From positions 1-25,630 of the forward strand of contig CBFIHE010000031.1 of assembly GCA_965662345.1 (NCBI GenBank): a stretch of DNA of 25,630 nucleotides, written 5' to 3'. Under the pieces are notes generated by a model. It did no database searches. It was given only the letters and a program-made list of their open reading frames with translations, and was not told the DNA's origin. Below, piece by piece: positions 15,010 to 22,802 of the stretch. The position numbers and the translations under genes are program-made. How positions within the stretch are numbered: the first letter of the stretch is position 1; each line of letters opens with the position of its first letter. This DNA is from UBA6049 sp965662345 (GTDB taxonomy: Bacteria > Bacteroidota > Bacteroidia > Flavobacteriales_G > Salibacteraceae).

Positions 15010-17919
15010 ATGAAAACAGCTCTTAAGATTATTGGTGCTTTACTCGTGCTGCTTATTGCTGCTGTTATCATTTTACCCCTGGCTTTTAAGAGTAAGATTT
15101 TTGATATGGTGATGGCTGAGGCAAATAATAACCTTAATGCCAAAGTTGAATTGGGTGATTTGAGTTTATCGCTTATTGAGAACTTCCCTAAATTCACTAT
15201 TACAATAGAAGAAATAGAAATTACTGGGAAAGACAGGTTTGAAGGTATTCCGTTGGCGCATGTGGGTGAAGTTAAAGCTTCTGTAGACGTAATGAGCGTG
15301 ATTAATGGTGAGCAAATAGGGATTCATTCAGTTGGGCTTTCTAATTTGAAATCGCACGTGATAGTAACAGAAGAGGGTATCGCAAATTATGATATACTAA
15401 AAGCCTCAAATACAGATGATGTGGAGGAGTCAACAGAGGAAACTGTGGAGGATTCTGGTTCGCTAAACGTGCAAATTAATGAATATTACATCCGCAATGC
15501 GCATGTTATCTATGACGATCGACAAGGAGATGTATATGCAGAGCTTACAAACTTTGCACATGAGGGAAAGGGCGACTTTACATTAGATGAGTTTCTTTTT
15601 GAAACACGCACTACAGCAGATGCTATTACAGTAAGCTTAGATGGTGTAGACTATCTAAAAGAGGTTAAAACAGACATCACCTTTAACTTCATGGTAGACT
15701 TACCAGGAGCTAAATACACATTCAAAGAGAATGAAATTAATCTAAACGCGTTGAGTCTTGCTTTTGACGGGTGGGTACATATGCCAGAAGACCGTGTAGA
15801 TATGGACCTCACCTTTGGAGCAAAGAAAACGGAATTTGCTAGCATACTATCCTTGATTCCAGGCGCGTATACCGCAGATTTTGCTGATGTACAAACCTCA
15901 GGAAAAGTAGCTTTAGAAGGTATGGCTAAAGGTACCTACAGCAGTACAGAGAGCAACATGAACTTGCCTGCTTTTGACCTAAAACTACTGGTTGAAGACG
16001 CACGCTTCCAGTATCCTGATTTACCCGAGGCAGCTGAGAATATACAAATAGATGTTCGTGCTCAAAACCCAGGGGGAAGTGAGGATAATACGGTTGTTGA
16101 TGTGAATACGTTCCACGTAGAATTGGCTAAAAACCCCATCGACTTTCAGCTACACTTAAAAACCCCAGTTAGTGATCCTGATATGAAAGGTGCAATACAA
16201 GCACAAGTGAATCTAGAAAGCCTAGCAGATGTAGTACCTATGGAGCAAGGCGAAAGCTACTCAGGTTCAGTTACAGCAGATGTAAACTTTGCAGGCAGAT
16301 TGTCAAGTATAGAGAAAGAAGATTATGAAGCATTCAGTGCTAGTGGAAAACTCATCTTACTTGGGATGAATTACACCTCTGCCTCGTTACCTTACAACAT
16401 TAAATTAGAGAAGCTTTACCTAGAGTTTGCACCAGAATTTGTGGAGTTAACCTCATTTCAAGCGAGGGTAGGTGAGAGCGACTTTAGTGCCAATGGTAGA
16501 ATAGACAATATGCTGGCATACTATTTTAGAGATCAACCTCTTCACGGAATATTCAACCTAAACTCAAATTATGTGAACGTAAATGAGTTCATGACCGAGT
16601 CTGAGGAAGCAATTGCAGAAGAAGGAACTACCAAGGGTGTAGCACAAAACGATAGTCTCCCAACGCAAGAGACCACGGGGTTTGACGTGCCTGGAAACAT
16701 TAGTTTTCAGATGAATACTTCTATGGCTAAAATCCGCTATGATGAGATGGATATAACTAATCTGAATGGTCAGCTAGTTATTGAAGAAGAAACCATTAAT
16801 ATGAACCAATTAGTCATGAATATGCTAAAGGGTAGCATTAAGATGTCTGGTTCGTACAGCACCAAGAACACAATTCACCCTAAAGTGGCTTTCCGCATGG
16901 ATATGCAGAAAGTAGACATTACGGAAACAGCTCGCAACTTCAATACCGTTGTGCAAATGGCCCCAGCCTTAAAATCTGCCAAAGGGGCGGTTTCAGTTAA
17001 AATGAATCTCACAGGATTATTAGACGACTCGCTTTACTTAGACTTGGAAACCGTGAATGCCACAGGCCAACTCAAAACACACACGGTTCAGCTAGAGAAC
17101 AAAACGCTAGAGAAACTAGATAAAGTGCTAAAAGTAGATAAGTACAATCCATTAACCGTAAAAGATGCCACAATCGACTTCACCATCAAAGATGGTAAGT
17201 TGGAAACGGCACCATTCACCACAAAATTGGGTGATGTAGAATCAACAGTTTACGGCTATACGAACCTTGACCAGCAAATCAATTACACCATAGACTCCAA
17301 AGTGCCGTTTGACGCTTTGGGCGGGCAAATAAGCCAACTTGCTGGAAGCTTGGCTTCTCAACTTCAATCTGCTGGTTTTGGAGCAGGAAATGTTCCAAAG
17401 GATGTTGATGTAAGCATTGCCATTGTGGGCGATATGTCTGACCCACAAGTAAAACCAAACTTCAAAGGTGCCAATGGCGGGCAATCTATAAAAGACCAAA
17501 TTAAGGGCCTTGCAAAAGAAAAGGTAGAAGAACTAAAGGGCGAAGCAAAGGCCAAAGCAAAAGAAGAAGCAGCTAAAATTATAGCAGAAGGGCGTCAACA
17601 AGCCAATAAATTGGTGGCAGAGGCCAAGGCTAAAGGAGATGAACTTCGTGCAGAAGGTAAAAAAGCAGGCGATAAGATTAGAGCTGAGGCAGATAAACAA
17701 GCTAAAGACTTGGTGAAACAAGCCAACAATCCAATAGCTAAAATTGCAGCTGAGAAAGCGGCTGAAGAGATTCGTAAAAAAGGAGAACAAGGTGCTTTAA
17801 AAGTGGAGGCAGAAGCCGATACGAGAGCAAAGCAATTAGAAAAAGAGGCTAAGAAAAAAGCAGATGTCATATTGGCAAAGGCGCAAGAAGAGGCAGATAA
17901 AAAGCTTAATGAGCAGTAG
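15010..17919 (+). CDS. AsmA family envelope protein with long charged helical C-terminal tail
   Basis: The 969-residue protein has one N-terminal membrane helix (about 6-26) followed by the typical AsmA opening: NNNLNAKVELGDLSLSL, the NFP segment, then GIANYDIL near residue 130. The rest, to about residue 820, is beta-rich and AsmA_2-like, fitting the repeating beta-groove proteins thought to move phospholipids or support outer-membrane assembly across the periplasm. From about residue 828 to the end, some 140 residues are almost only Ala, Lys, Glu, Gln, Asp, Arg and Gly in a heptad-like pattern (AKAKEEAAKIIAEG, for example), a long amphipathic helix or coiled coil. Part of this tail is typical of Bacteroidota AsmA homologues; its function is not known to me. 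It is 12 nt from the symporter gene and its 3' end overlaps the next start. Confidence 0.9.
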   Translation: MKTALKIIGALLVLLIAAVIILPLAFKSKIFDMVMAEANNNLNAKVELGDLSLSLIENFPKFTITIEEIEITGKDRFEGIPLAHVGEVKASVDVMSVINGEQIGIHSVGLSNLKSHVIVTEEGIANYDILKASNTDDVEESTEETVEDSGSLNVQINEYYIRNAHVIYDDRQGDVYAELTNFAHEGKGDFTLDEFLFETRTTADAITVSLDGVDYLKEVKTDITFNFMVDLPGAKYTFKENEINLNALSLAFDGWVHMPEDRVDMDLTFGAKKTEFASILSLIPGAYTADFADVQTSGKVALEGMAKGTYSSTESNMNLPAFDLKLLVEDARFQYPDLPEAAENIQIDVRAQNPGGSEDNTVVDVNTFHVELAKNPIDFQLHLKTPVSDPDMKGAIQAQVNLESLADVVPMEQGESYSGSVTADVNFAGRLSSIEKEDYEAFSASGKLILLGMNYTSASLPYNIKLEKLYLEFAPEFVELTSFQARVGESDFSANGRIDNMLAYYFRDQPLHGIFNLNSNYVNVNEFMTESEEAIAEEGTTKGVAQNDSLPTQETTGFDVPGNISFQMNTSMAKIRYDEMDITNLNGQLVIEEETINMNQLVMNMLKGSIKMSGSYSTKNTIHPKVAFRMDMQKVDITETARNFNTVVQMAPALKSAKGAVSVKMNLTGLLDDSLYLDLETVNATGQLKTHTVQLENKTLEKLDKVLKVDKYNPLTVKDATIDFTIKDGKLETAPFTTKLGDVESTVYGYTNLDQQINYTIDSKVPFDALGGQISQLAGSLASQLQSAGFGAGNVPKDVDVSIAIVGDMSDPQVKPNFKGANGGQSIKDQIKGLAKEKVEELKGEAKAKAKEEAAKIIAEGRQQANKLVAEAKAKGDELRAEGKKAGDKIRAEADKQAKDLVKQANNPIAKIAAEKAAEEIRKKGEQGALKVEAEADTRAKQLEKEAKKKADVILAKAQEEADKKLNEQ

Positions 17920-19960
17920 AAAAAGCACATACAAGATAGGGATGAGTAGAGGCCTGGGCTTTCTACTCATTCTTTTTTTAGCTACTTCAGTTAGTGCCCA
18001 AGAAGAAGACTGCCCTTTACCAGATAATAAGAAGGCCGTTAAAAATTGGAAGCAAGGCTTAGATCGTAAAAAGAACAAAAAAGGTGAGCGCATTCAATAC
18101 TTAATGGATGCTATTAAGGCTGAACCTGAATTCGCACAAGCACTTTGGGCTTATTCTGAAATTAGTATCAAAGACGCTAGAAGAAAAGGTAAGCTTCCAA
18201 CCTCAGTAAAAGATGAACTAGAAACGGTAATAGCTATTTGTCCACAATTACACAGCTCACCTTACTTCTATTTGGCTGAAATAGCAATGAATGAGCAAGC
18301 TTATGGCAAAGCTGCATCGCTGTACAAGGCATTTATAGATTTCAAGAGTGAAGACGATGACAAATTTGACCGTAGGCACGATGAACTTTTTCTACAGGCA
18401 AAGGCCAATTACAAATTGAGTACTTTCTTTAATGAACAGTTCAATAACCCCAAGCCATTTAACCCTGTAAAGGTGAATCCTGTAAGTACTGCACAAAGCG
18501 ATGAGTACTTGCCTCTTATTTCTCCAGATAATGAGCTAATGCTTTTTACCAGAAGAGACCTAATTAAACAAAATACACGAGCCACCGCTGTACGCTCGAA
18601 TGCCGTAAATTATGTAGAACGATTTTCATCGGTACAAATCATTGAGGGCAAGCCTGCCGAGCGCGGTAAGCCATTGCCACCGCCATTCAATGAAAAGAAA
18701 GAATACAACTACGGAGGTTCTTGTCTCAGCATCCAAAACGATGAAATCTTTGTTACTATCTGTATCAATGAATTTGGTAAAACCAATTGCGATATCTATA
18801 CCGCAAAGCAGATTTTTAGAACGGGTAGGGGCTATGAGTGGACTCCTTTAGAACCACTAGGGCCTGAGGTGAATACCCCAGAGGGATGGGAAGCACAACC
18901 TACCTTGTCTAGAGACGGTAATATGCTGCTTTTTGCAACCCTTCGTAAGGGTGAAACTAAAGGGATAGACATATACCAAACGTCTAGAGATGCATCTGGT
19001 AACTGGTCTCCGTCCAAAAGTATCGGAGAACCAATAAATACAGATTCCCATGAAAAAACACCTTTCTTTCACTCAGACAGTAGAACACTGTATTTTGCCT
19101 CTAAAGGCCACCTGAATTTTGGAGGCTATGATGTTTTTAAAGCCAAATTGAAAAAAGATGGTACCTGGACTGAGCCAATGAACCTGGGTTACCCTGTAAA
19201 TACGGCCAGTGATGAACATGGGTACGTAGTGAGTACAGACGGAAAAACGGTTTACTACGCCTCTAAAATGTATAATGGAACTGAAACCGATAAGGTGAAT
19301 ATCTATAAGTTTCCACTGTATAAAGAAGCCAGGCCTGAAAAAGTGATTCTCATGAAAGGTAAGGTGGCAACAACAACAGGAACGGTTCCAAAGAAAGCCA
19401 CACTGCAAGTGAGAAATAGTAGAACAGATGAGGTAGAATCTTTTGATGTAGATACGGTAACGGGTTCATACACAGCTATTGTAACGGTAGAAGATAGCTC
19501 AGATTTTGTGGTAAGCATTAAAGGTGAGGATGTTGCTTTTAACTCCATCAGAATCTCTGGAAAAGACACATCGGTTTACAAAAAATTAGATGTGCCCGTA
19601 GAGAAGTCTGAAGTAGGAAAACCTTATGCGATAGACGATATTGTATTTAAAACGAATTCTGCAGAGTTACTTGCTGAGTCTAAAGTTACCCTAGAGTCTT
19701 TCGCAGCGTATTTACGAGATAATCCTACCATTAAAGTTTCTATTGAAGGCCACACAGATAATGTGGGTGACCCGCAGGCGAACTTGGTGCTAAGTACAGA
19801 AAGAGCCTACAGCGTGCTAGATTACCTGCAAGAACATGGTGTTTACAAAGGCAGACTCAAATTCAAGGGGTACGGTGATTCAAAACCAATAGCAAATAAC
19901 AGTACAGCTGCAGGTAGAGCAAAAAACAGAAGAACAGAATTTGTCATCTTATCTAAATAA
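17909..19960 (+). CDS. PorE-like OmpA family protein (TPR-like region, PD40 propeller, regulatory domain, OmpA C-terminal domain)
   Basis: I chose the ATG at 17909, which overlaps the AsmA stop by 11 nt and follows an A-rich stretch; the ATG at 17942 would give a tidier 20-residue signal peptide (ending SVSAQ) and is a real alternative. After the signal peptide come a helical TPR-like segment (to about 150), PD40-type propeller blades (EYLPLISPDNELMLFTRR, AQPTLSRDGNMLLFATL, TPFFHSDSRTLYFASKG, HGYVVSTDGKTVYYASK), a small beta domain (about 475-560) and, in the last 111 residues, an OmpA domain with GHTDNVGD and AKNRRTEF for peptidoglycan binding. This domain order is that of T9SS component PorE, though PorE is a lipoprotein and no lipobox is seen here. 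It probably links the outer membrane to peptidoglycan. Bacteroidota have several such paralogues, so PorE identity is not certain. Confidence 0.85.
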   Translation: MSSRKSTYKIGMSRGLGFLLILFLATSVSAQEEDCPLPDNKKAVKNWKQGLDRKKNKKGERIQYLMDAIKAEPEFAQALWAYSEISIKDARRKGKLPTSVKDELETVIAICPQLHSSPYFYLAEIAMNEQAYGKAASLYKAFIDFKSEDDDKFDRRHDELFLQAKANYKLSTFFNEQFNNPKPFNPVKVNPVSTAQSDEYLPLISPDNELMLFTRRDLIKQNTRATAVRSNAVNYVERFSSVQIIEGKPAERGKPLPPPFNEKKEYNYGGSCLSIQNDEIFVTICINEFGKTNCDIYTAKQIFRTGRGYEWTPLEPLGPEVNTPEGWEAQPTLSRDGNMLLFATLRKGETKGIDIYQTSRDASGNWSPSKSIGEPINTDSHEKTPFFHSDSRTLYFASKGHLNFGGYDVFKAKLKKDGTWTEPMNLGYPVNTASDEHGYVVSTDGKTVYYASKMYNGTETDKVNIYKFPLYKEARPEKVILMKGKVATTTGTVPKKATLQVRNSRTDEVESFDVDTVTGSYTAIVTVEDSSDFVVSIKGEDVAFNSIRISGKDTSVYKKLDVPVEKSEVGKPYAIDDIVFKTNSAELLAESKVTLESFAAYLRDNPTIKVSIEGHTDNVGDPQANLVLSTERAYSVLDYLQEHGVYKGRLKFKGYGDSKPIANNSTAAGRAKNRRTEFVILSK

Positions 19961-19970
19961 CAAAAGCGGT

Positions 19971-19978
19971 TACATTTG
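19971..19978 (+). promoter_or_regulatory. Candidate -7 box (TACATTTG) of recF
   Basis: TACATTTG is an exact TAnnTTTG match lying only 4 nt before the recF ATG, in the 22-nt gap after the OmpA-family gene. Transcription would start at or within a few bases of the A of the ATG, giving a leaderless message. A TTTG at 19940-19943 is farther away than a standard -33 element. Confidence 0.45.
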
Positions 19979-19982
19979 AAAT

Positions 19983-21086
19983 ATGCATCTAAAATCGTTG
20001 TCTATCATAAACTTTAAGAATCACTCAGAAGTTGTTCTAGACTTCTCAGAGGGGATTAATTGCCTTGTAGGAGACAACGGTGTAGGTAAAACAAACATCC
20101 TAGATGCTGTGTACTACCTGAGCTTTTGTAAGAGCTATTTCAACCCCATAGATTCACAAAACATTAAGCGTGAAGAAGATTTTTTTGTTGTTCAAGGAGT
20201 GTTTGATGTAAACGATAAGCAAGAGAATATTCATTGTGGGTTAAAAAAAGGCAAGAAGAAATCGTTCAAACGAAATAAGAAAGAATATGAAAAACTCGCT
20301 GAACACATAGGGTTAATCCCTCTGGTTATGGTTACGCCTTCAGATACAGACCTGATACATCACGGTAGCGAGGTAAGACGTAAATTTATTGATGGCATCA
20401 TTTCTCAGTTCGACTCCCATTATCTTGATAATCTCTTGAAGTATAACAGAGCAGTGAGTCAGCGCAATGCATTTCTAAAAATGCTAGCAGATGAACGCAG
20501 AACAGATGATGCTTCTTTGGAAGTCTGGGATATGCAACTCATCCAATATGGAGAACCGATATTTGAAGCTCGTCAAAACTTCTTGAAAGGGTTCATTCCT
20601 ATTTTTAAAAAATATTACGAGATGTTAGGGCAGGGAAGAGAAGAAGTCTCAATGGTTTACGATTCACTTCTTCACGAAACTCCGTTTGAAAAATTACTCG
20701 TAGACCAACGCAGTAAAGACTACCGCTTAACCTATACCTCTGCGGGTATACACAAAGAAGACCTTACATTTTTGATAGATGAGTATCCGCTTAAGAAATT
20801 TGGCTCTCAAGGCCAACAGAAATCATTTGTTGTAGCTCTTAAACTCGCTCAGTTCGATTATGTAAAAGAGAAAAAAGGCATTAAGCCACTTATACTTCTA
20901 GACGACATATTTGATAAGTTAGACCCTTCTCGGGTAAAGGCATTATTGAGCTTAGTGAGCGAAGAACATTTTGGTCAGATTTTCGTAACCGATGCCAATA
21001 AAGAGCGAATTGATGAGTTATTCGGAGAAATTGGAATAAAACCAAGAGTATTCAAAGTAAAACAAGCAGAGATCGAAGAACATTGA
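19983..21086 (+). CDS. recF: DNA replication and repair protein RecF
   Basis: RecF is a cytoplasmic SMC-like ATPase that binds gapped DNA and, with RecO and RecR, loads RecA. The 367-residue length is normal. The protein opens with LKSLSIINFKNH, typical of RecF; Walker A is GDNGVGKT at 30-37; the ABC signature region is FGSQGQQKSFVVALKLAQ around 273-290; Walker B is LILLDDIFDKLD around 303-314 with both acidic residues present, followed by a D-loop (DPSR) and VTDAN. All ATPase motifs are intact. It begins after a -7 box 4 nt upstream, and its TGA overlaps the TTG start of the next gene. Confidence 0.96.
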   Translation: MHLKSLSIINFKNHSEVVLDFSEGINCLVGDNGVGKTNILDAVYYLSFCKSYFNPIDSQNIKREEDFFVVQGVFDVNDKQENIHCGLKKGKKKSFKRNKKEYEKLAEHIGLIPLVMVTPSDTDLIHHGSEVRRKFIDGIISQFDSHYLDNLLKYNRAVSQRNAFLKMLADERRTDDASLEVWDMQLIQYGEPIFEARQNFLKGFIPIFKKYYEMLGQGREEVSMVYDSLLHETPFEKLLVDQRSKDYRLTYTSAGIHKEDLTFLIDEYPLKKFGSQGQQKSFVVALKLAQFDYVKEKKGIKPLILLDDIFDKLDPSRVKALLSLVSEEHFGQIFVTDANKERIDELFGEIGIKPRVFKVKQAEIEEH

Positions 21087-21787
21087 GGTTAAAAACATAC
21101 ATACAGCTCGTATTAGCAGCATCGGCTTTGCTCTTTTCTCTGGTAACTCTTGGTCAGCAAGACTCCGGAGTAATTCGAACTTTTGTGGATCCTGGGAAAA
21201 ACTATCGGGTAAAAATTAATGGAAACCTACAGCCAGAAGGTAACTCTTTTAAGGTGAAACACGGTAGGTACAACGTTGAGATTTGGGCACCTGGCTATTA
21301 CCCTGCAGACACCACTTTTGTAGTTACCAATTCATATGCACGAGTGGTTAAAGCACTAAAGCCTACTCCAGAGCTATTGGCTTTCAGAGAAAAAGAGCGC
21401 GTGTATGACGGGTATAAAAAGCGATTAATCATGAGCTCTATTTTTACGGGCTTCGTTGGTGCGGTTGCTATATACAATTACAACCGAATAGGTGATTTGA
21501 ATTTAGAGCAGGTTACCTATGATAACGGAGTAAAGTATGGCATTACTGGATACACGCAAAGTGGTTTAGACGATGCCGATAAAAGCTTACGAAATGCACG
21601 CGTATTACAAATGGGAATATATACGGGTCTTGCTGCAGGAGTAGGTTATGCTGTGTTCAATTATGTGAAGATGAGGAAATATGGCAAACCTAAGTTTGAA
21701 TCAGACCAATCATTCCTAGTAGATGATATTGGCGTTTCTTTAATTCCTGGTGGCTACGGAAACCTGTACGCTCGATTTAGATTTTAG
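21083..21787 (+). CDS. Envelope protein with PEGA-like domain and two membrane segments, unknown function
   Basis: The reading frame begins with TTG at 21083-21085, overlapping the recF stop as TTGA; no better ATG lies in front of the signal sequence. The 234-residue product has an N-terminal hydrophobic signal (about 5-24, ending TLGQQ). A small beta domain follows (about 30-90), with YRVKINGNLQPEG and GRYNVEIWAPGYYPADTT, resembling PEGA or surface-layer carbohydrate-binding domains. Then come two hydrophobic helices, about 112-128 (SIFTGFVGAVAIYNY) and about 174-190 (IYTGLAAGVGYAVFNYV), separated by a polar loop. I do not recognise a named family. It could be an outer- or inner-membrane accessory protein. 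The coupling to recF seems positional rather than functional. Confidence 0.72.
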   Translation: MRLKTYIQLVLAASALLFSLVTLGQQDSGVIRTFVDPGKNYRVKINGNLQPEGNSFKVKHGRYNVEIWAPGYYPADTTFVVTNSYARVVKALKPTPELLAFREKERVYDGYKKRLIMSSIFTGFVGAVAIYNYNRIGDLNLEQVTYDNGVKYGITGYTQSGLDDADKSLRNARVLQMGIYTGLAAGVGYAVFNYVKMRKYGKPKFESDQSFLVDDIGVSLIPGGYGNLYARFRF

Positions 21788-21790
21788 CAG

Positions 21791-22465
21791 ATGGTGGTAT
21801 TGAAATACATAGGGCTATTTTTAACATGGGCAGTGCTTCTTGCCTCATGCAAGAAACCAGTTGATGAATCTTGTTTTGAATCAGAACCCTATCATTTTAA
21901 GCCTACAGGAAGTAGTTTCAAAGACTGCTCAGCTGGTCCGTATGTGTTATGGGAGTTTAGTGATGGAACAGGAATGGAGGGCACTACTATACAACACATA
22001 TTCAATTCTGCAGGAAATTACACGCTCACACAAACCGTTTACGCAGAGGATGGTAGAACTTCTTCGCAAAGCTCTTTGAGCTTTTATTCTGGCTATATCT
22101 ATATTGATTCCGTGGTTTACACCAAGCTGTTGGTTCCAAGTTTTGAGGATCCTGATGGTGGTGATTTTGCCGATTTGTATTTGGTCTACAATGAGGTACG
22201 TTCTAACGAAACATACCAAGATTATTTTCCCGATGGCAGCAAGGTAATATTTACCTTTCCAGAGGGAGGGGTTTACCTGCCTTCTGTAAAACCATATGAA
22301 TTGGTATTATGGGATGAGAATTACCAAAACCCAGATTTACCCTTGTCCAATAAATCGTACACGCCTTATTTAGGCGAAGACAGATTCCAAAATCCGCTGA
22401 ACGATAATTCAGATAGCAAGTACGAGTACGCCATTTATTGGCATGTTGGCCCAGAGAAACCTTAA
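21791..22465 (+). CDS. Lipoprotein with PKD domain, unknown function
   Basis: The 224-residue product has a lipoprotein signal peptide with lipobox LLASC (Cys20), so it should be lipid-anchored in the envelope. Residues about 35-100 form a PKD-like domain: VLWEFSDGTGMEG followed by HIFNSAGNYTLTQTVY is the usual W-x-F-x-DG and aHxY-x-xxG-x-Y-x-x-T pattern. The C-terminal half (about 105-224) is beta-rich, with many Tyr, Asp, Asn and Pro and no family I recognise. Four Cys residues besides the lipid one are not obviously paired. The gene starts 3 nt after the previous stop and is 5 nt from the DUF721 gene, so it is part of the recF transcript. Confidence 0.8.
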   Translation: MVVLKYIGLFLTWAVLLASCKKPVDESCFESEPYHFKPTGSSFKDCSAGPYVLWEFSDGTGMEGTTIQHIFNSAGNYTLTQTVYAEDGRTSSQSSLSFYSGYIYIDSVVYTKLLVPSFEDPDGGDFADLYLVYNEVRSNETYQDYFPDGSKVIFTFPEGGVYLPSVKPYELVLWDENYQNPDLPLSNKSYTPYLGEDRFQNPLNDNSDSKYEYAIYWHVGPEKP

Positions 22466-22470
22466 CGCCT

Positions 22471-22764
22471 ATGAAACGCAAAGACAATCAACAGCACATT
22501 GGAGATTTAATAAAGGCCTACATGAAGCTTAATAAGCTTGATGATAAGCTAGAAGAGGTAGACTTACGCAATGCGTGGGAAGAAATAATGGGAACCCCCA
22601 TAGCAAGGCATACAAGTAAGCTAGAGTTGCGCAACAAGGTTTTGGTAATCCGTTTAGATTCCTCTGTTCTTCGTCAAGAATTGAGCATGGGTAAAGACAG
22701 AATTAAAGAGGCCATAAACAACCATTTTGGTAAAGATGTGGCACAAGAAATATTATTAACCTAG
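22471..22764 (+). CDS. DUF721 / DciA-like protein
   Basis: The likely start is the ATG at 22471, 5 nt after the lipoprotein stop, giving 97 residues; a longer frame from 22438 would overlap that gene and adds residues unlike the family. The product has the DUF721 pattern: an N-terminal helix with IGDLIKAYM, then W-x-x-x-x-G (AWEEIMGTPIARHT), a KLELRNKVLVIRLDSSVLRQELS beta-alpha unit and a C-terminal helix. DUF721 includes DciA, the ancestral loader of the replicative helicase DnaB. The family often sits near recF or gyrB, which matches the recF location here two genes upstream. It should be cytoplasmic. Whether it is a true DciA in Bacteroidota is inference from family membership. Confidence 0.83.
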   Translation: MKRKDNQQHIGDLIKAYMKLNKLDDKLEEVDLRNAWEEIMGTPIARHTSKLELRNKVLVIRLDSSVLRQELSMGKDRIKEAINNHFGKDVAQEILLT

Positions 22765-22802
22765 TAGCTATCTTCTACTTAAAGAAATAAGATTTGTAAA
22801 CG

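Noticed and set aside
14745..15197. 150-codon minus-strand frame across the symporter/AsmA junction
   Set aside because: Long, but antisense to two secure genes; its hydrophobic content mirrors the membrane segments on the other strand.
17533..17930. Overlapping minus-strand frames rich in Phe, Cys and Ser
   Set aside because: They are the antisense image of the Ala/Lys/Glu-rich AsmA tail, whose codons read as Phe, Cys and Ser on the opposite strand.
22763..22779. AGTAG/CTACT inverted repeat after the DUF721 gene as a terminator
   Set aside because: Five-bp, AT-rich arms without a T tract are too weak, and the epimerase follows after 38 nt.
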